DNA from: Hyphomonadaceae bacterium
Lineage (GTDB): Bacteria; Pseudomonadota; Alphaproteobacteria; Caulobacterales; Hyphomonadaceae
Length of the DNA: 64,000 bases
Assembly: GCA_024742355.1 (NCBI GenBank)
Contig: JANSYM010000001.1
Coordinates: forward strand, 419,272-483,271
Reading direction: 5' to 3'
Shown here: positions 17,342-26,402 of the stretch, piece by piece
Numbering within the stretch: the first letter of the stretch is position 1
Layout: every line of letters begins with the position of its first letter
The notes under the pieces: generated by a model
Database searches by the model: none
Seen by the model: only the letters and a program-made list of their open reading frames with translations
Told to the model about the DNA's origin: nothing
Program-made: the position numbers and the translations under genes

Positions 17342-18043
17342 ATGCGCAATCGACCCATTCCCAATATCTCCGAGGATCAGAAAACCTTTGTCCGCGGTCT
17401 GGTCATCCATGAGGATGCGTTCCTGATCGCGTTCAACAAACCGTCTGGACTGGCGGTTCAGACAAGAGGCAATCGCGGCACATCGCTCGATCACCTGCTA
17501 TGGACGTTCGCGCGCTCGAACGGAAAGCGGCCCCAGCTCATTCATCGGATTGATGCCGGCACGTCGGGTCTCGTTCTCGCGGGCAAGACCAAACCGGCCA
17601 TCGCCGCCTTGTCGGCAGAGTTTTCTGAGCGGCGCGTGAAGAAACGATACCTCGCTTTGGTCTCGGGCGTGTTGCCGGATCGTGAGCAGGGCGTGTGCGA
17701 CACGCCGCTGATGAAATCGGGCCGCAGCGTCGCCCCTGGTCGGATCGAAGATGGCGCCGATGCGGCGCGCACAGCATGGTCGGTGGTGTCCCGCGCTGGC
17801 GATACAGCCCTGATGGAGGCGCGTCCTGAAACCGGGCGCATGCACCAGATCCGGGCGCATTTCGCCGCGATGGGTTGCCCGATCCTCGGTGACGCGATCT
17901 ATGGCCCGCGCGACGCAGACACGGATCGCCTGATGCTGCACGCTGCCGGGCTTGAACTCACCCTTCCCGACAAAAAGAAACTGGCGCTCGAGGCGCCAGT
18001 TCCGGAAGGGTTTGATTTGAAGCGCCAGGCGCTCGGGCTCTAG
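17342..18043 (+). CDS. RluA-family RNA pseudouridine synthase
   Basis: 233 residues. The catalytic motif is HRIDAGTSGLVLAGKT (Asp about residue 70); the usual form is HRLDxxTSG. Further family signatures are LIAFNKPSGLAVQ, KKRYLALVSG and ETGRMHQIRAHFAAMGCPILGD. There is no S4 domain in front, so it resembles the shorter RluA/TruC-like members. It isomerises uridines in rRNA or tRNA; the target cannot be told. The 3' end overlaps the convergent AbgT gene by 4 nt. Confidence 0.93.
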   Translation: MRNRPIPNISEDQKTFVRGLVIHEDAFLIAFNKPSGLAVQTRGNRGTSLDHLLWTFARSNGKRPQLIHRIDAGTSGLVLAGKTKPAIAALSAEFSERRVKKRYLALVSGVLPDREQGVCDTPLMKSGRSVAPGRIEDGADAARTAWSVVSRAGDTALMEARPETGRMHQIRAHFAAMGCPILGDAIYGPRDADTDRLMLHAAGLELTLPDKKKLALEAPVPEGFDLKRQALGL

Positions 18044-19656
18044 CCCGCCCCCGGGATCGGAATCTGCGCTGGAGCGCCGGGGCCAAGATCCAGACCGAGG
18101 AAGATCCAGATCATCATCAGGATGACACCAGAGATCAGGAGCCAGATCGAGTAAGGGATCATCATCGCTGTCAGGCTGCCCAGTCCGAAATCCTTTTTCC
18201 AGCGCTGGGCGAAGACCAGGATTAGCGGGAAGTAGACCATGAGCGGCGTGATGATATTGGTCGCACCATCGCCGACGCGATAGGCTGCGGTTGCGCCATC
18301 GGGGCTGATGCCGAGCAACATCAGCATCGGAACGAGCACCGGCGCCATCAAGGCCCATTTGGCGCTGGCAGAGCCGACGAACAGGTTCAGGAGCGCGGAG
18401 AACAAGACGATCATGCCGAGCACGATGGGCAGCGGCAAGCCGCTGGACTGGATCGCGTCGGCGCCGTGCACCGCTGTGATCAGACCGAGATTTGACCAAC
18501 CGAACATGGCGACGAAGTGCGCTGCCGCGAAAGCCAGGACGAGATAATAGCCCATGTCCTTCATCGCTTCGGACATCATGTTCACGAGGTCCTTGTGATT
18601 GTTGATCGTATTGGCAGCGGCGCCATAGGCCCAGCCCGCAGCGAGGAACAGGACGAGGAACCCGCCGACCAGAGATCGGAAGAATGGTCCATAATTCGAG
18701 ATCGGGCTACACGCGCCTGTCGCAGCCGCTTCGCCTGCACATGCGGTCTCATCGATCAGCGGTGTGCCTGGCCCGAAGGTCATCAAAGCCCACAGGGCGC
18801 AGACGCCGAGCACCGCGATACCGGCCCAGCCAAGGCCCTTTTTCTGTTCTGCCGTCAGCGGCTTGTTTTCGTCGCCATAGCTTTGCGCATCGGTGCCTTC
18901 GTCGGGCACCCATTTGCCAAGCCGTGGTTCGATAATGCGATCGGTGACGAACCAGATGATCGGCATGTAGATGAACAAGAGAGCCATGATGAAATAGGTG
19001 TTGCCGGCAATGTTCATGGTCCAGCCGGCATCAATCGAGCTGGCGTCATACGCTGTTTCGGTGATGCCATAGAGCAGGGCATCCAGCTGGCCCGGCGCGA
19101 TATTGGCCGAGAAACCGCCTGAAACGCCTGCGAAGGCCGCAGCAATACCCGCCAGCGGGTGGCGCCCTGCAGAGGCGAAGATGATCGCTGCCAGCGGGAT
19201 CATCACCACATAGCCCGCATCGGCCGCGTGGTTGGAGAGCATCGCAATCAGCGCCACGAGCGGCGTCAGCAGCAGCTTGGGTGCGTTGCGCACGGCGCCG
19301 CGAATGGCGCTCGCAAACAGGCCGGAGCGTTCAGCGACGCCGGCGCCCAGCATCACCACCAGCACGTAGCCCAAGGGATGGAAGTGGGTGAATGTCTTGG
19401 GCATATCGACCCAGAGACGCTGAATATTCTGCGGGGCGAGCAGGCTAACCGCCTCTTCGACTTTCGGCGTGCCGTCGGCGTTTATCTGCGTCGGATGTTG
19501 AGCAGAAACGTGAACCAGTTCCGCAACGACCGAGATGCCAACCAGCAAAATGATCAAATAGAAGAATATGAAAACTGGATCCGGCAATTTATTGCCCGTT
19601 TTTTCGACCCAGCCGAGAAACCCTTTTGTCTCTGCCTGTGCGGCGGCTTCTGACAT
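18040..19656 (-). CDS. AbgT family transporter
   Basis: 538 residues from the ATG at 19656, which is better spaced from GGGAG than the ATG at 19662. About 12 membrane helices. The family sequence NAPKLLLTPLVALIAMLSNHAADAGYVVMIPLAA and the later GSASAKWALMAPVLVPMLMLLG are characteristic of AbgT/MtrF. Members import p-aminobenzoyl-glutamate or export sulfonamide-type folate antagonists using the proton gradient. A long extracytoplasmic loop around residues 300-325 contains two cysteines. No amidohydrolase (abgA/B) genes lie next to it, so antifolate efflux or folate-breakdown product transport are both open. Confidence 0.9.
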   Translation of the reverse strand: MSEAAAQAETKGFLGWVEKTGNKLPDPVFIFFYLIILLVGISVVAELVHVSAQHPTQINADGTPKVEEAVSLLAPQNIQRLWVDMPKTFTHFHPLGYVLVVMLGAGVAERSGLFASAIRGAVRNAPKLLLTPLVALIAMLSNHAADAGYVVMIPLAAIIFASAGRHPLAGIAAAFAGVSGGFSANIAPGQLDALLYGITETAYDASSIDAGWTMNIAGNTYFIMALLFIYMPIIWFVTDRIIEPRLGKWVPDEGTDAQSYGDENKPLTAEQKKGLGWAGIAVLGVCALWALMTFGPGTPLIDETACAGEAAATGACSPISNYGPFFRSLVGGFLVLFLAAGWAYGAAANTINNHKDLVNMMSEAMKDMGYYLVLAFAAAHFVAMFGWSNLGLITAVHGADAIQSSGLPLPIVLGMIVLFSALLNLFVGSASAKWALMAPVLVPMLMLLGISPDGATAAYRVGDGATNIITPLMVYFPLILVFAQRWKKDFGLGSLTAMMIPYSIWLLISGVILMMIWIFLGLDLGPGAPAQIPIPGAG

Positions 19657-19827
19657 GCCCATCTCTCCCAGTTATTTAGACAATATATTCGATCTAGACT
19701 GACGCTCGGCAGCTGGCAATTGCGAGAGTGCAAGACCTCATTTGGCGGTCTTGTCCCGCGCACTCTTCACAATTGGAAGGAATGCCGTAAGCCTGATCCG
19801 GTTCGATTTGAGAGGGGTCTGTCGAAA

Positions 19828-20394
19828 ATGACGATTGTCTATGCAGGTATTGGAGTCCTCGTCGTCCTGTTGGCGGTTACGATTATCCTGTTCAACCAGC
19901 TGGTTGGAAAACGGAACATGGTCAATAATGGCTGGGCCGACATTGACGTCCAGCTGAAGCGTCGCGGCGATTTGATTCCACAATTGGTGACCACGGTTCA
20001 AGCCTATGCCAGCCATGAACGGCAATTGTTTGAAGACGTGATCATGAAACGAAACGCGGCGCTGCAGGCCGGCGATCACCCGGGTGCACGTGGCTCGAAG
20101 GAAAGCGCCTTGGCAGCACCGGTCGGAAAACTCATGGCGCTTGCGGAGGATTACCCGGACCTGAAAGCCAACGAGAATTTCCGCGAGCTGCAGACCGAAC
20201 TGGCCGCCACCGAAAACAAGATCGAGATGGCGCGCCGCTTCTATAATGGCGCTGTGCGCGAGATGAATGTTGCGGTGGAGAGCTTTCCAGGCAACCTGAT
20301 CGCCGGCATGTTCGGGTTTGGGCGGCGCCATTTCTTCGAAATCCAGATGAGCGATCGTGCCATGCCTGAGATCGATCTCGGAGGCGCCTCCTGA
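19828..20394 (+). CDS. lemA: LemA family protein
   Basis: 188 residues from ATG 19828, preceded by GAGAGGGG; the longer frame from 19720 has no such support. One N-terminal helix (IVYAGIGVLVVLLAVTIILFNQL) followed by the LemA signature NMVNNGWADIDVQLKRRGDLIPQLVTTVQAYASHERQLFEDV and a helix bundle ending RHFFEI. LemA proteins are membrane-anchored coiled bundles of unknown function. The last base overlaps the start of the DUF2207 gene (TGATG), a pairing seen in many bacteria. Confidence 0.94.
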   Translation: MTIVYAGIGVLVVLLAVTIILFNQLVGKRNMVNNGWADIDVQLKRRGDLIPQLVTTVQAYASHERQLFEDVIMKRNAALQAGDHPGARGSKESALAAPVGKLMALAEDYPDLKANENFRELQTELAATENKIEMARRFYNGAVREMNVAVESFPGNLIAGMFGFGRRHFFEIQMSDRAMPEIDLGGAS

Positions 20395-22118
20395 TGTTTG
20401 GCCTGTTCCGGCTCGCAGTTCTGATCGGGCTTGTCCTCTCGATCACCGGTCTGGCCATGGCCGAGGAAGAGATCAGAAATTATGACGTGCTCATCGAAGT
20501 TGAAGAAGATGGCGACCTGCTGATTACCGAGACGCTGGATGTAAATGTCGAGGGTCAAGAAATCCGGCGCGGCATCTTTCGCGATTTGCCTGCCTATTAT
20601 CTCGACGAAGATGAAACACGAAGACTGCCATACCGCTACAAGGTTTTGAGCGTCAGCAAAGACGGGCGCCGCGAACCTTATCAACGCGAGCGGATTGGCA
20701 ATGCCGTGCGGGTCCGCATTGGCAATCCCGATGTCTGGCTCGATTATCGGGTCCATCGCTATGTTATTCGCTACCGAGTGAAAAATGGCGTGCGATATGC
20801 GGACGGCTTTGATGAAGTCTACTGGAACGCGATCGGCACCTCGTGGCTATTCCCAATCAATGAGGCCAGCATCGAAGTACGATTTCCCGACGACGCACAC
20901 CTGATCGAGGCCTTCGCCTATACGGGCCGCGCCGGGGCGGCTGGGAATAACTATACGTATCAGGCCGAAGGCGCATCGCATGTCTTTCGAACCAATCAGA
21001 GGCTCGCGATCCGCGAAGGCGTGACGGTATCGCTGAGCATCGAAAAAGGCGCGATTGATCCGCCGTCAGCCTATGACAAAGGCTGGCTGTGGTGGGCGCG
21101 AAATGGCGCGCTGACGGCGCTCATCACCTCTTTCTTCGGGCTGTTCATCTTCTACCGACGCAGTTTTGACCGAGTCGGGCGAGACCCTGTGAAAGGCCCG
21201 GTCTTTCCGCAATATGAGCCGCCCAAAGGGTATTCGCCCGCCGCCGCGCACCACATTTATTATCGCGGGTTTCGAGGTCATGACGGATTGATCGCGAGTC
21301 TCATGTTCCTTGCTGGAGCCGGGCACATGCGGATCGATGTCGACCGTAATGACAAGAAGAAAACAACGCTGTCGCGCGAAGCTGCGGGAACGTCTTCAGG
21401 CCTGACAGGCGAGCTTTCGTCTTTCTATACCCAGCTTTTCTCAGGCGATGAGACGGTCAAGCTGGGCGACAAATACAATGCGGGTTTCACCAAGGCTTAC
21501 ACCAAGTTTCGAAAACGGATTTCCAGCAAGTATGGCGCGCCATATTTCCAGTGGAATCTCGGTTATCTGATCTTTGGCGCCTTGCTGAGTATCGGGGCGA
21601 TTGTGTTCGCGATCACACAGGCCACCAGCTGGTCCTTGTGGCATACGCTGCTCGTGCTCGCTTTGGTCGGTTTGAATGGCCTGTTCATGTATCTGATGCC
21701 AGCGCCGACGCCGAAAGGGCAGGAGGTGCGGACGCATTTACAAGGCTTTCGGCTATATATGGAAAAAGCCGAGAAGTTGCAGCTGAACAGCGTCGAGGTT
21801 GGCAGCGATGCCCCGCCGCCAATGACCGTGGAGCGGTATGAGACCTTCCTGCCCTATGCCGTGGCGCTTGGTGTCGAAAAGCCGTGGACCAAGCATTTTG
21901 AGCGCCTGATTCCTGAAGCCGCGAAGGATTATGATCCAGCCTGGACGAACATGAGCGCACGCACATTCGGGTCGATTGGCGGTATGACAGACAGCATGGT
22001 GTCGGGCATGAGCACGGGCGTCACCACGGCCCTGCCGCAGAGCTCCAGCTCTTCGGGAAGCGGCGGCGGCGGGTTCTCCGGCGGTGGCGGCGGTGGTGGC
22101 GGCGGCGGCGGCTGGTGA
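20394..22118 (+). CDS. DUF2207 membrane protein with glycine-rich C-terminus
   Basis: 574 residues. Signal peptide (MFGLFRLAVLIGLVLSITGLAMA), then a periplasmic beta-rich DUF2207 domain that begins EEIRNYDVLIEVEEDGDLLITETLDVNVEGQEIRRGIFRDLPAYY. One helix near residues 236-256 is followed by a cytosolic part with NxGFDGLIAS-like sequence and two more helices near 385-425. The tail is Ser-rich then nearly pure glycine, ending in GGGW, as in other DUF2207 proteins. Start overlaps the lemA stop. The pair probably forms an envelope complex; its function is unknown. Confidence 0.9.
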   Translation: MFGLFRLAVLIGLVLSITGLAMAEEEIRNYDVLIEVEEDGDLLITETLDVNVEGQEIRRGIFRDLPAYYLDEDETRRLPYRYKVLSVSKDGRREPYQRERIGNAVRVRIGNPDVWLDYRVHRYVIRYRVKNGVRYADGFDEVYWNAIGTSWLFPINEASIEVRFPDDAHLIEAFAYTGRAGAAGNNYTYQAEGASHVFRTNQRLAIREGVTVSLSIEKGAIDPPSAYDKGWLWWARNGALTALITSFFGLFIFYRRSFDRVGRDPVKGPVFPQYEPPKGYSPAAAHHIYYRGFRGHDGLIASLMFLAGAGHMRIDVDRNDKKKTTLSREAAGTSSGLTGELSSFYTQLFSGDETVKLGDKYNAGFTKAYTKFRKRISSKYGAPYFQWNLGYLIFGALLSIGAIVFAITQATSWSLWHTLLVLALVGLNGLFMYLMPAPTPKGQEVRTHLQGFRLYMEKAEKLQLNSVEVGSDAPPPMTVERYETFLPYAVALGVEKPWTKHFERLIPEAAKDYDPAWTNMSARTFGSIGGMTDSMVSGMSTGVTTALPQSSSSSGSGGGGFSGGGGGGGGGGGW

Positions 22119-22304
22119 GCTCGAAAACTTTCTATTGCCGGTTGCGTGCCTGCGAGGTTTAGTTGTAAACCAGTTGAAACATAGCGGCGTGTATACAATA
22201 AAATTGAAACGATCTGCCGAACCAAATATATAAATCTGCAATCAAGATAGTATTTCAGAGCTTTTTATAGACATCTGCCAGTTTGCTTATGTAACCCATG
22301 GCAC

Positions 22305-22718
22305 ATGACAAATACTGCGACCGATTCCGTTTCAAACCTAGATTTGCTGACTCAGGCCACCGACATTGTGGCCGCCTATGTGAGCAATAATGCGATCAGC
22401 CCGGCAGACCTTCCTGGCTTGCTGAAAGTGGTTCACTCCAAATTGGGGGAACTTGCTGAATCTGGCACCGACGCGCCGCGGCCGGACCCGGCGGTGCCGA
22501 TCAGCAAATCGGTTACCGATCATCACATCATTTGTCTGGAAGATGGCGCAAAGCTGAAAATGCTGAAACGCTATCTGCGAACACACTATGATATGTCTCC
22601 GGATGAATATCGCGTTCGCTGGGGATTGCCGGTGGATTATCCAATGGTTGCGCCGGAGTATGCCCGCCGACGCTCTGATTTTGCTAAGAAAATTGGTCTC
22701 GGCAAAAAGGGACGATAG
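22305..22718 (+). CDS. mucR: MucR/Ros family transcriptional regulator (second copy)
   Basis: 137 residues, same build as the MucR at 6218-6634. The DNA-binding part reads ICLEDGAKLKMLKRYLRTHY and then DMSPDEYRVRWGLPVDYPMVAPEYA. Compared with Ros, the second zinc Cys is Asp and the first zinc His is Tyr, so even fewer metal ligands remain than in the other copy. Caulobacter also has two MucR proteins that act together on cell-cycle promoters; the same division may apply. The upstream 186 nt are AT-rich, as expected of MucR-bound promoters, which would allow self-control. No strong Shine-Dalgarno precedes the ATG. Confidence 0.92.
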   Translation: MTNTATDSVSNLDLLTQATDIVAAYVSNNAISPADLPGLLKVVHSKLGELAESGTDAPRPDPAVPISKSVTDHHIICLEDGAKLKMLKRYLRTHYDMSPDEYRVRWGLPVDYPMVAPEYARRRSDFAKKIGLGKKGR

Positions 22719-22724
22719 TCCCGT

Positions 22725-22925
22725 CTATCTGAAATAGCGGTCGATTTCCGGAGTTTGATCGGGCTTGCGCAGGCGCTCGCCTGCATCCAGAGCGAGGTCG
22801 AGAAAAATTTCGACTTCCTCGAACTCCGTGACTTCGAAATTCGCTTCCTCGAGATGACTTTGCAGCAATCGCATTGTCGCTAATACGCGGTCCAATCGCT
22901 CGGACTCGCTCACCCGCTTTCTCAT
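22725..22925 (-). CDS. small unknown acidic protein
   Basis: 66 residues, too short to assign. The ATG has GGTGGAGA just upstream on the minus strand, a good ribosome site. The sequence is largely helical and acidic (LLQSHLEEANFEVTEFEEVEIFLDLALDAGERL). It is convergent with mucR (6 nt between stops) and divergent from the LysR gene. No cysteines, membrane helix or signal. Confidence 0.6.
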   Translation of the reverse strand: MRKRVSESERLDRVLATMRLLQSHLEEANFEVTEFEEVEIFLDLALDAGERLRKPDQTPEIDRYFR

Positions 22926-23093
22926 TTCTCCACCTACTTTTCTGTTGGCGCGTATGTGCCAGACAGCCGTATGAAAAGGCTTAATTCGGTCGATCGAAAT
23001 TTATCTGTCCGGCTCAAAATGCAGTTTTGGTCTGGATTAAGCCTGCTCTCTGCGCAAAACTTGCGTTAACGAAACAGTATTTGGGGGGGCACG

Positions 23094-24086
23094 GTGTTAT
23101 CTGAGCGGTTTAACTGGGACAGGTTGCGGGTGTTTCGCCTCGTCGCGGAAGCCCATAGCATGACCGCTGCAGCGCGCACTCTGGGCGAATCAACGCCGAC
23201 GGTCAGCCGTCGCATCAATGACCTTGAGCGCGAACTCGGCACCAAATTGTTCCAGCGCTCCAAGCGCGGTGTCGAACTGACGGCCGCCGGGAAACGTCTG
23301 CTGGATCTTGTCCAAAAGATGCAGGGCCTGGTTGAGACGGTCGGCGACCAGGTCGCTGAGGACAATACGAAGATCGCGGGTGCGGTGAAGATCAAAGCCG
23401 GCGATGGCCTGGGACCTTACTGGATCGCGCGGCATCTGCCCAAGTTCCATCGCTCAGTTCCGAACGTTCAGGTTGATCTCGAAATTGGGCTCGCGGTGGA
23501 TGAAGTCGTTCACCGGCAGGCCGATCTCGCCATTGTTGTCGAAAAGCCAACGCACCCGGAGATCATTTCACAGCGCCTCGGGACCATGCACTATATGTGC
23601 TTTGCCTCGCAGGCTTATATCAACGAGCACGGCCACCCGCAGTCGATCTTCGAGTTTCAGAACCATAAATTGCTGATGCACACATCCTATGTGCATCAGG
23701 TCGAAGCGTGGTCGAAAAACATCAAGCAATTGAAGGATTTCATCGATTATTCGGTGATCACGAATTCTGGGACAGCTTTGCTCACGCTCGCTTCAAATGC
23801 AGGTGGTATCGCGATTTTGCCAAGCTTCATCGCCGAGGTCGAGCCGGATCTTGTACCGCTGCATCTACCATCTCTGGCGCCGATCCAGTTCTGGCTGACT
23901 TATACGGAACGGGTGCGCCGCAATCCTGCTGGCATGGCGACCATCGAATGGCTCCTGTCGATATTCAACGACCAGGAACATAAATGGTTCCAGTCAGAAT
24001 TCGTGCACCCGAACAAGGTGGATGAAGAGCGCAAGGCGCTGAGTGCGAAAGAGGTTTTCGGCGTGTCTTCGGGCATCCAGCTATAG
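23094..24086 (+). CDS. LysR family transcriptional regulator
   Basis: 330 residues, start GTG 23094 with a run of seven G about 4 nt upstream. The winged helix is clear: FNWDRLRVFRLVAEAHSMTAAARTLGESTPTVSRRINDLERELGTKLFQRSKRGVELTAAG. A periplasmic-binding-like effector domain follows (residues about 95-295). An 8-bp inverted pair GGCTTAAT (22978-22985) and ATTAAGCC (23036-23043) lies upstream and could be part of an operator. No obvious divergent metabolic target; the neighbour upstream is a 66-residue unknown. Ligand unknown. Confidence 0.92.
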   Translation: MLSERFNWDRLRVFRLVAEAHSMTAAARTLGESTPTVSRRINDLERELGTKLFQRSKRGVELTAAGKRLLDLVQKMQGLVETVGDQVAEDNTKIAGAVKIKAGDGLGPYWIARHLPKFHRSVPNVQVDLEIGLAVDEVVHRQADLAIVVEKPTHPEIISQRLGTMHYMCFASQAYINEHGHPQSIFEFQNHKLLMHTSYVHQVEAWSKNIKQLKDFIDYSVITNSGTALLTLASNAGGIAILPSFIAEVEPDLVPLHLPSLAPIQFWLTYTERVRRNPAGMATIEWLLSIFNDQEHKWFQSEFVHPNKVDEERKALSAKEVFGVSSGIQL

Positions 24087-24127
24087 GTTTCACCGCAGCA
24101 TGAGCTGAGCCTTTGGTGCGCGACCAT

Positions 24128-24529
24128 TCAATAAATGGTGTCAGAGATCATCTGGATCAGCTTTTGCGGTGTCGCAGGCTTTTCGAGAACCTCAGCATAG
24201 CCGACGGCGCGCGCCCGGGCGATCAGCGAGTCAGAGTAATAGCCGGTGATCATAATGGCTGGCGTGGTGTCGTTGCTCGCGCGCACACGGCGCATGAGCT
24301 CCAGTCCATCCAGGCGCGGCATCTTGTAGTCGACCAGCAGGCAATCGCCGCCATGCTGCCCTTGCAAGACGAGAAACTCCGTGCCGCTGCGATAAGCGTC
24401 GATCAGGAACCCACGCGCGCGGAGCAGCATCGTCATCGATCGCCGAACATTCTCATCATCTTCAATCAGAACCAGCCGAGACGATTGTGGGCGCTCATCG
24501 CGCGTTGAGAGAACGGATCGATCCAGCAT
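24128..24529 (-). CDS. single-domain response regulator
   Basis: 133 residues, receiver domain only. The acidic pair is LIEDDENVRR, the phosphorylated Asp is in LLVDYKMPRLDGLELM (about residue 67), Thr in MITGYY and Lys in LEKPATP. There is no output domain. It is encoded 55 nt after fixJ on the same strand, so it probably belongs to the FixLJ circuit as a phosphate sink or FixL modulator. Caulobacter has a single-domain modulator of FixL called FixT, but that protein has a cysteine cluster; this one has a single Cys, so identity with FixT is doubtful. Confidence 0.88.
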   Translation of the reverse strand: MLDRSVLSTRDERPQSSRLVLIEDDENVRRSMTMLLRARGFLIDAYRSGTEFLVLQGQHGGDCLLVDYKMPRLDGLELMRRVRASNDTTPAIMITGYYSDSLIARARAVGYAEVLEKPATPQKLIQMISDTIY

Positions 24530-24583
24530 GACTTTGGGGGTAGCGCAGCGGTTTGCGTGCGTCTCTAAGTAGAGTTCCTCAGC

Positions 24584-25198
24584 TTATTCAGCGCTCAGGC
24601 CGGCGACGAAGGCCAGTCTCAGGGCGGAGGAAAGACTGTCGGCTTCGAGCTTTTCCATCATATGGGCGCGGTGAATTTCGACCGTGCGGGGCGAAATCGA
24701 AAGCGCTTGTGCGATGCCCTTATTGGTCAGCCCGGCGACCAGGCATTCGAGCACTTCTTTCTCGCGGGGCGTCAGGGCCGTGAGTTTCGCTTGCGCGTCC
24801 CGGCTACGCCGGTCGCCAGCCGCTTCGGCATCAAGCTGCTCGAACGCATTCTCGATCGCTGCAACAAGCGTCTGTTTTTCATACGGTTTTTCGAGGAACT
24901 CAATAGCGCCGCCCTTCATCGCTTCGACCGCCACCGGAACATCGCCATGACCGGTCAGCACAATGACGGGCATGCTGATGCCGCGCTGATTAAGTGCGCT
25001 CTGCACCGCCAGCCCGTCCATACCCGGCATGCGCACGTCCAGCAGGATACAGCCATCCTGATCGCTGCTCACCTGTTCGAGGAATGACATGCCGTCTGGA
25101 AAGGTTTTCACCAGGAAACCGGCATGGCGCAGCATGAAGCTGGCTGAATGCCGGATGGCTTCATCATCATCGACGAGGAAAACGGTTCGATTACTCAT
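24584..25198 (-). CDS. fixJ: FixJ-type response regulator
   Basis: 204 residues, the standard FixJ length. Receiver domain with VDDDEAIRHS, phosphorylated Asp54 in ILLDVRMPGMDG and Lys in EFLEKPYEKQ, then a LuxR-type helix-turn-helix (LTPREKEVLECLVAGLTNKGIAQALSISPRTVEIHRAHMMEKL). The start at 25198 is one base past the fixL stop. Phosphorylated FixJ activates fixK and microaerobic respiration genes in rhizobia and Caulobacter; the cbb3 operon 1.6 kb away is the expected downstream target, directly or through a Crp/Fnr protein. Confidence 0.93.
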   Translation of the reverse strand: MSNRTVFLVDDDEAIRHSASFMLRHAGFLVKTFPDGMSFLEQVSSDQDGCILLDVRMPGMDGLAVQSALNQRGISMPVIVLTGHGDVPVAVEAMKGGAIEFLEKPYEKQTLVAAIENAFEQLDAEAAGDRRSRDAQAKLTALTPREKEVLECLVAGLTNKGIAQALSISPRTVEIHRAHMMEKLEADSLSSALRLAFVAGLSAE

Positions 25199-25199
25199 T

Positions 25200-26360
25200 T
25201 CAGTCCTCTCCTTGTGCCAGGCGAAGGGTAAATTTGAAGGCCGCGCCACCTTTTTCAGATGGCGCGTACTCGATGTCAGTTCCATGCGCATCAAGGATGG
25301 TCTGGCAAATCGACAGGCCCAGGCCCATGCCATGGGTTTTTGAGCTGTTAAACGCATCGAAAGGCGAGGCGTCGCCTTGTCCCTGATAACCCGGGCCATT
25401 GTCTTCCACAGTGATTACCGCGAGATTGTCTTCGAGATCAGCTCTGATCCAGACTTGCGGATTGGCGGTTTCCGACAGGGCTTCGATGGCATTGCGCACC
25501 AGATTGACGATCACCTGGCGGAGCTGGATCCGATCAGCGAGCAAGGCCGGAAAATCTTCCGGAATACGCGAGATGACGCGAGCGAGCTGGCTTTCAATTC
25601 CGACCTTGGCCAGCGAGATCGCATCATCGACCACGTCCTGCAAATAGACCGACCGCAGATCGAGTTCGCCGCGCGATACATAATCCCGAAGCCGCCGGAC
25701 AATCTGGCCAGCCCGAATCGACTGTGTGGCCGCCGCGTCCAGCGCTTCCTGAATGAAAGACAGGGTTTCGGGATCCGCCTGATCGAGCAGGTCGCGCGCC
25801 GCTTCGAGATAATTGGCCACCGCAGTCAGCGGTTGGTTCAGCTCATGCGCCATCGCGGAGGCCATGGTCCCGACAGCGCTGAGGCGAGAAAAGTTTGCGA
25901 GCTCGACCTGCATATTGTTCAGTCGAAGCGCGTTGGCCTGCTGTTCGGACATGTCGCGGATATAGCCGGTGAACAGGCGGTGGCCGTGAACACTGGCTTC
26001 GCCGATTTTCAGCTCAACCGGAATCGTGTCGCCATTGGCGAGCCGGGCTTCGACAATGCGGCCGATACCGATGATCTGTTTTTCACCCGTCGAGAGATAA
26101 TTGCGGATGTAGCGATCATGATGCTTCTCATCCGCGCCGGCCATGAGTTCGGAGACATTGCGGCCCGCAATCTCGTCTGCGTCATAACCGAACAGGCGCT
26201 CAGCCGCTGCACTGAAGGCGAGGATCTGCCCGGTCTCATCGATGACAATCATGGCGTCCGGAACGGAGGCCAGGATGGACTGCATCAGCAGCTCTAGCGA
26301 TTCCTTGTCGCTATAGCTGCCGGAAGCATCCTTGAGAATCGGGGAATTGGGCTCTGACAT
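25200..26360 (-). CDS. fixL: FixL-type oxygen-sensing histidine kinase
   Basis: 386 residues from ATG 26360 (an ATG at 26390 would add 10). It is a soluble FixL with no membrane helices. The PAS domain (about 22-135) carries the haem-PAS signature: DEKHHDRYIRNYL with the expected proximal His near residue 81 and TGEKQIIGIGR with the FG-loop Arg near 101, matching rhizobial FixL (RHDSYI, IIGIGRE). The kinase follows: H box MAHELNQPLTAVANYL (His about 172), N box NLVRNAIEAL, G boxes VEDNGPG and GMGLGLSICQTI. Haem binding is inferred from these residues. It should phosphorylate FixJ when oxygen is low. Confidence 0.93.
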   Translation of the reverse strand: MSEPNSPILKDASGSYSDKESLELLMQSILASVPDAMIVIDETGQILAFSAAAERLFGYDADEIAGRNVSELMAGADEKHHDRYIRNYLSTGEKQIIGIGRIVEARLANGDTIPVELKIGEASVHGHRLFTGYIRDMSEQQANALRLNNMQVELANFSRLSAVGTMASAMAHELNQPLTAVANYLEAARDLLDQADPETLSFIQEALDAAATQSIRAGQIVRRLRDYVSRGELDLRSVYLQDVVDDAISLAKVGIESQLARVISRIPEDFPALLADRIQLRQVIVNLVRNAIEALSETANPQVWIRADLEDNLAVITVEDNGPGYQGQGDASPFDAFNSSKTHGMGLGLSICQTILDAHGTDIEYAPSEKGGAAFKFTLRLAQGED

Positions 26361-26402
26361 CAGCCAACCTTTGTAGCGGGCGTCAGGCATGGATCAATCC
26401 GA

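Noticed and set aside
24128..24529. FixT
   Set aside because: Position fits, but the protein is an ordinary receiver domain with one Cys instead of the FixT cysteine cluster; left as a single-domain response regulator.
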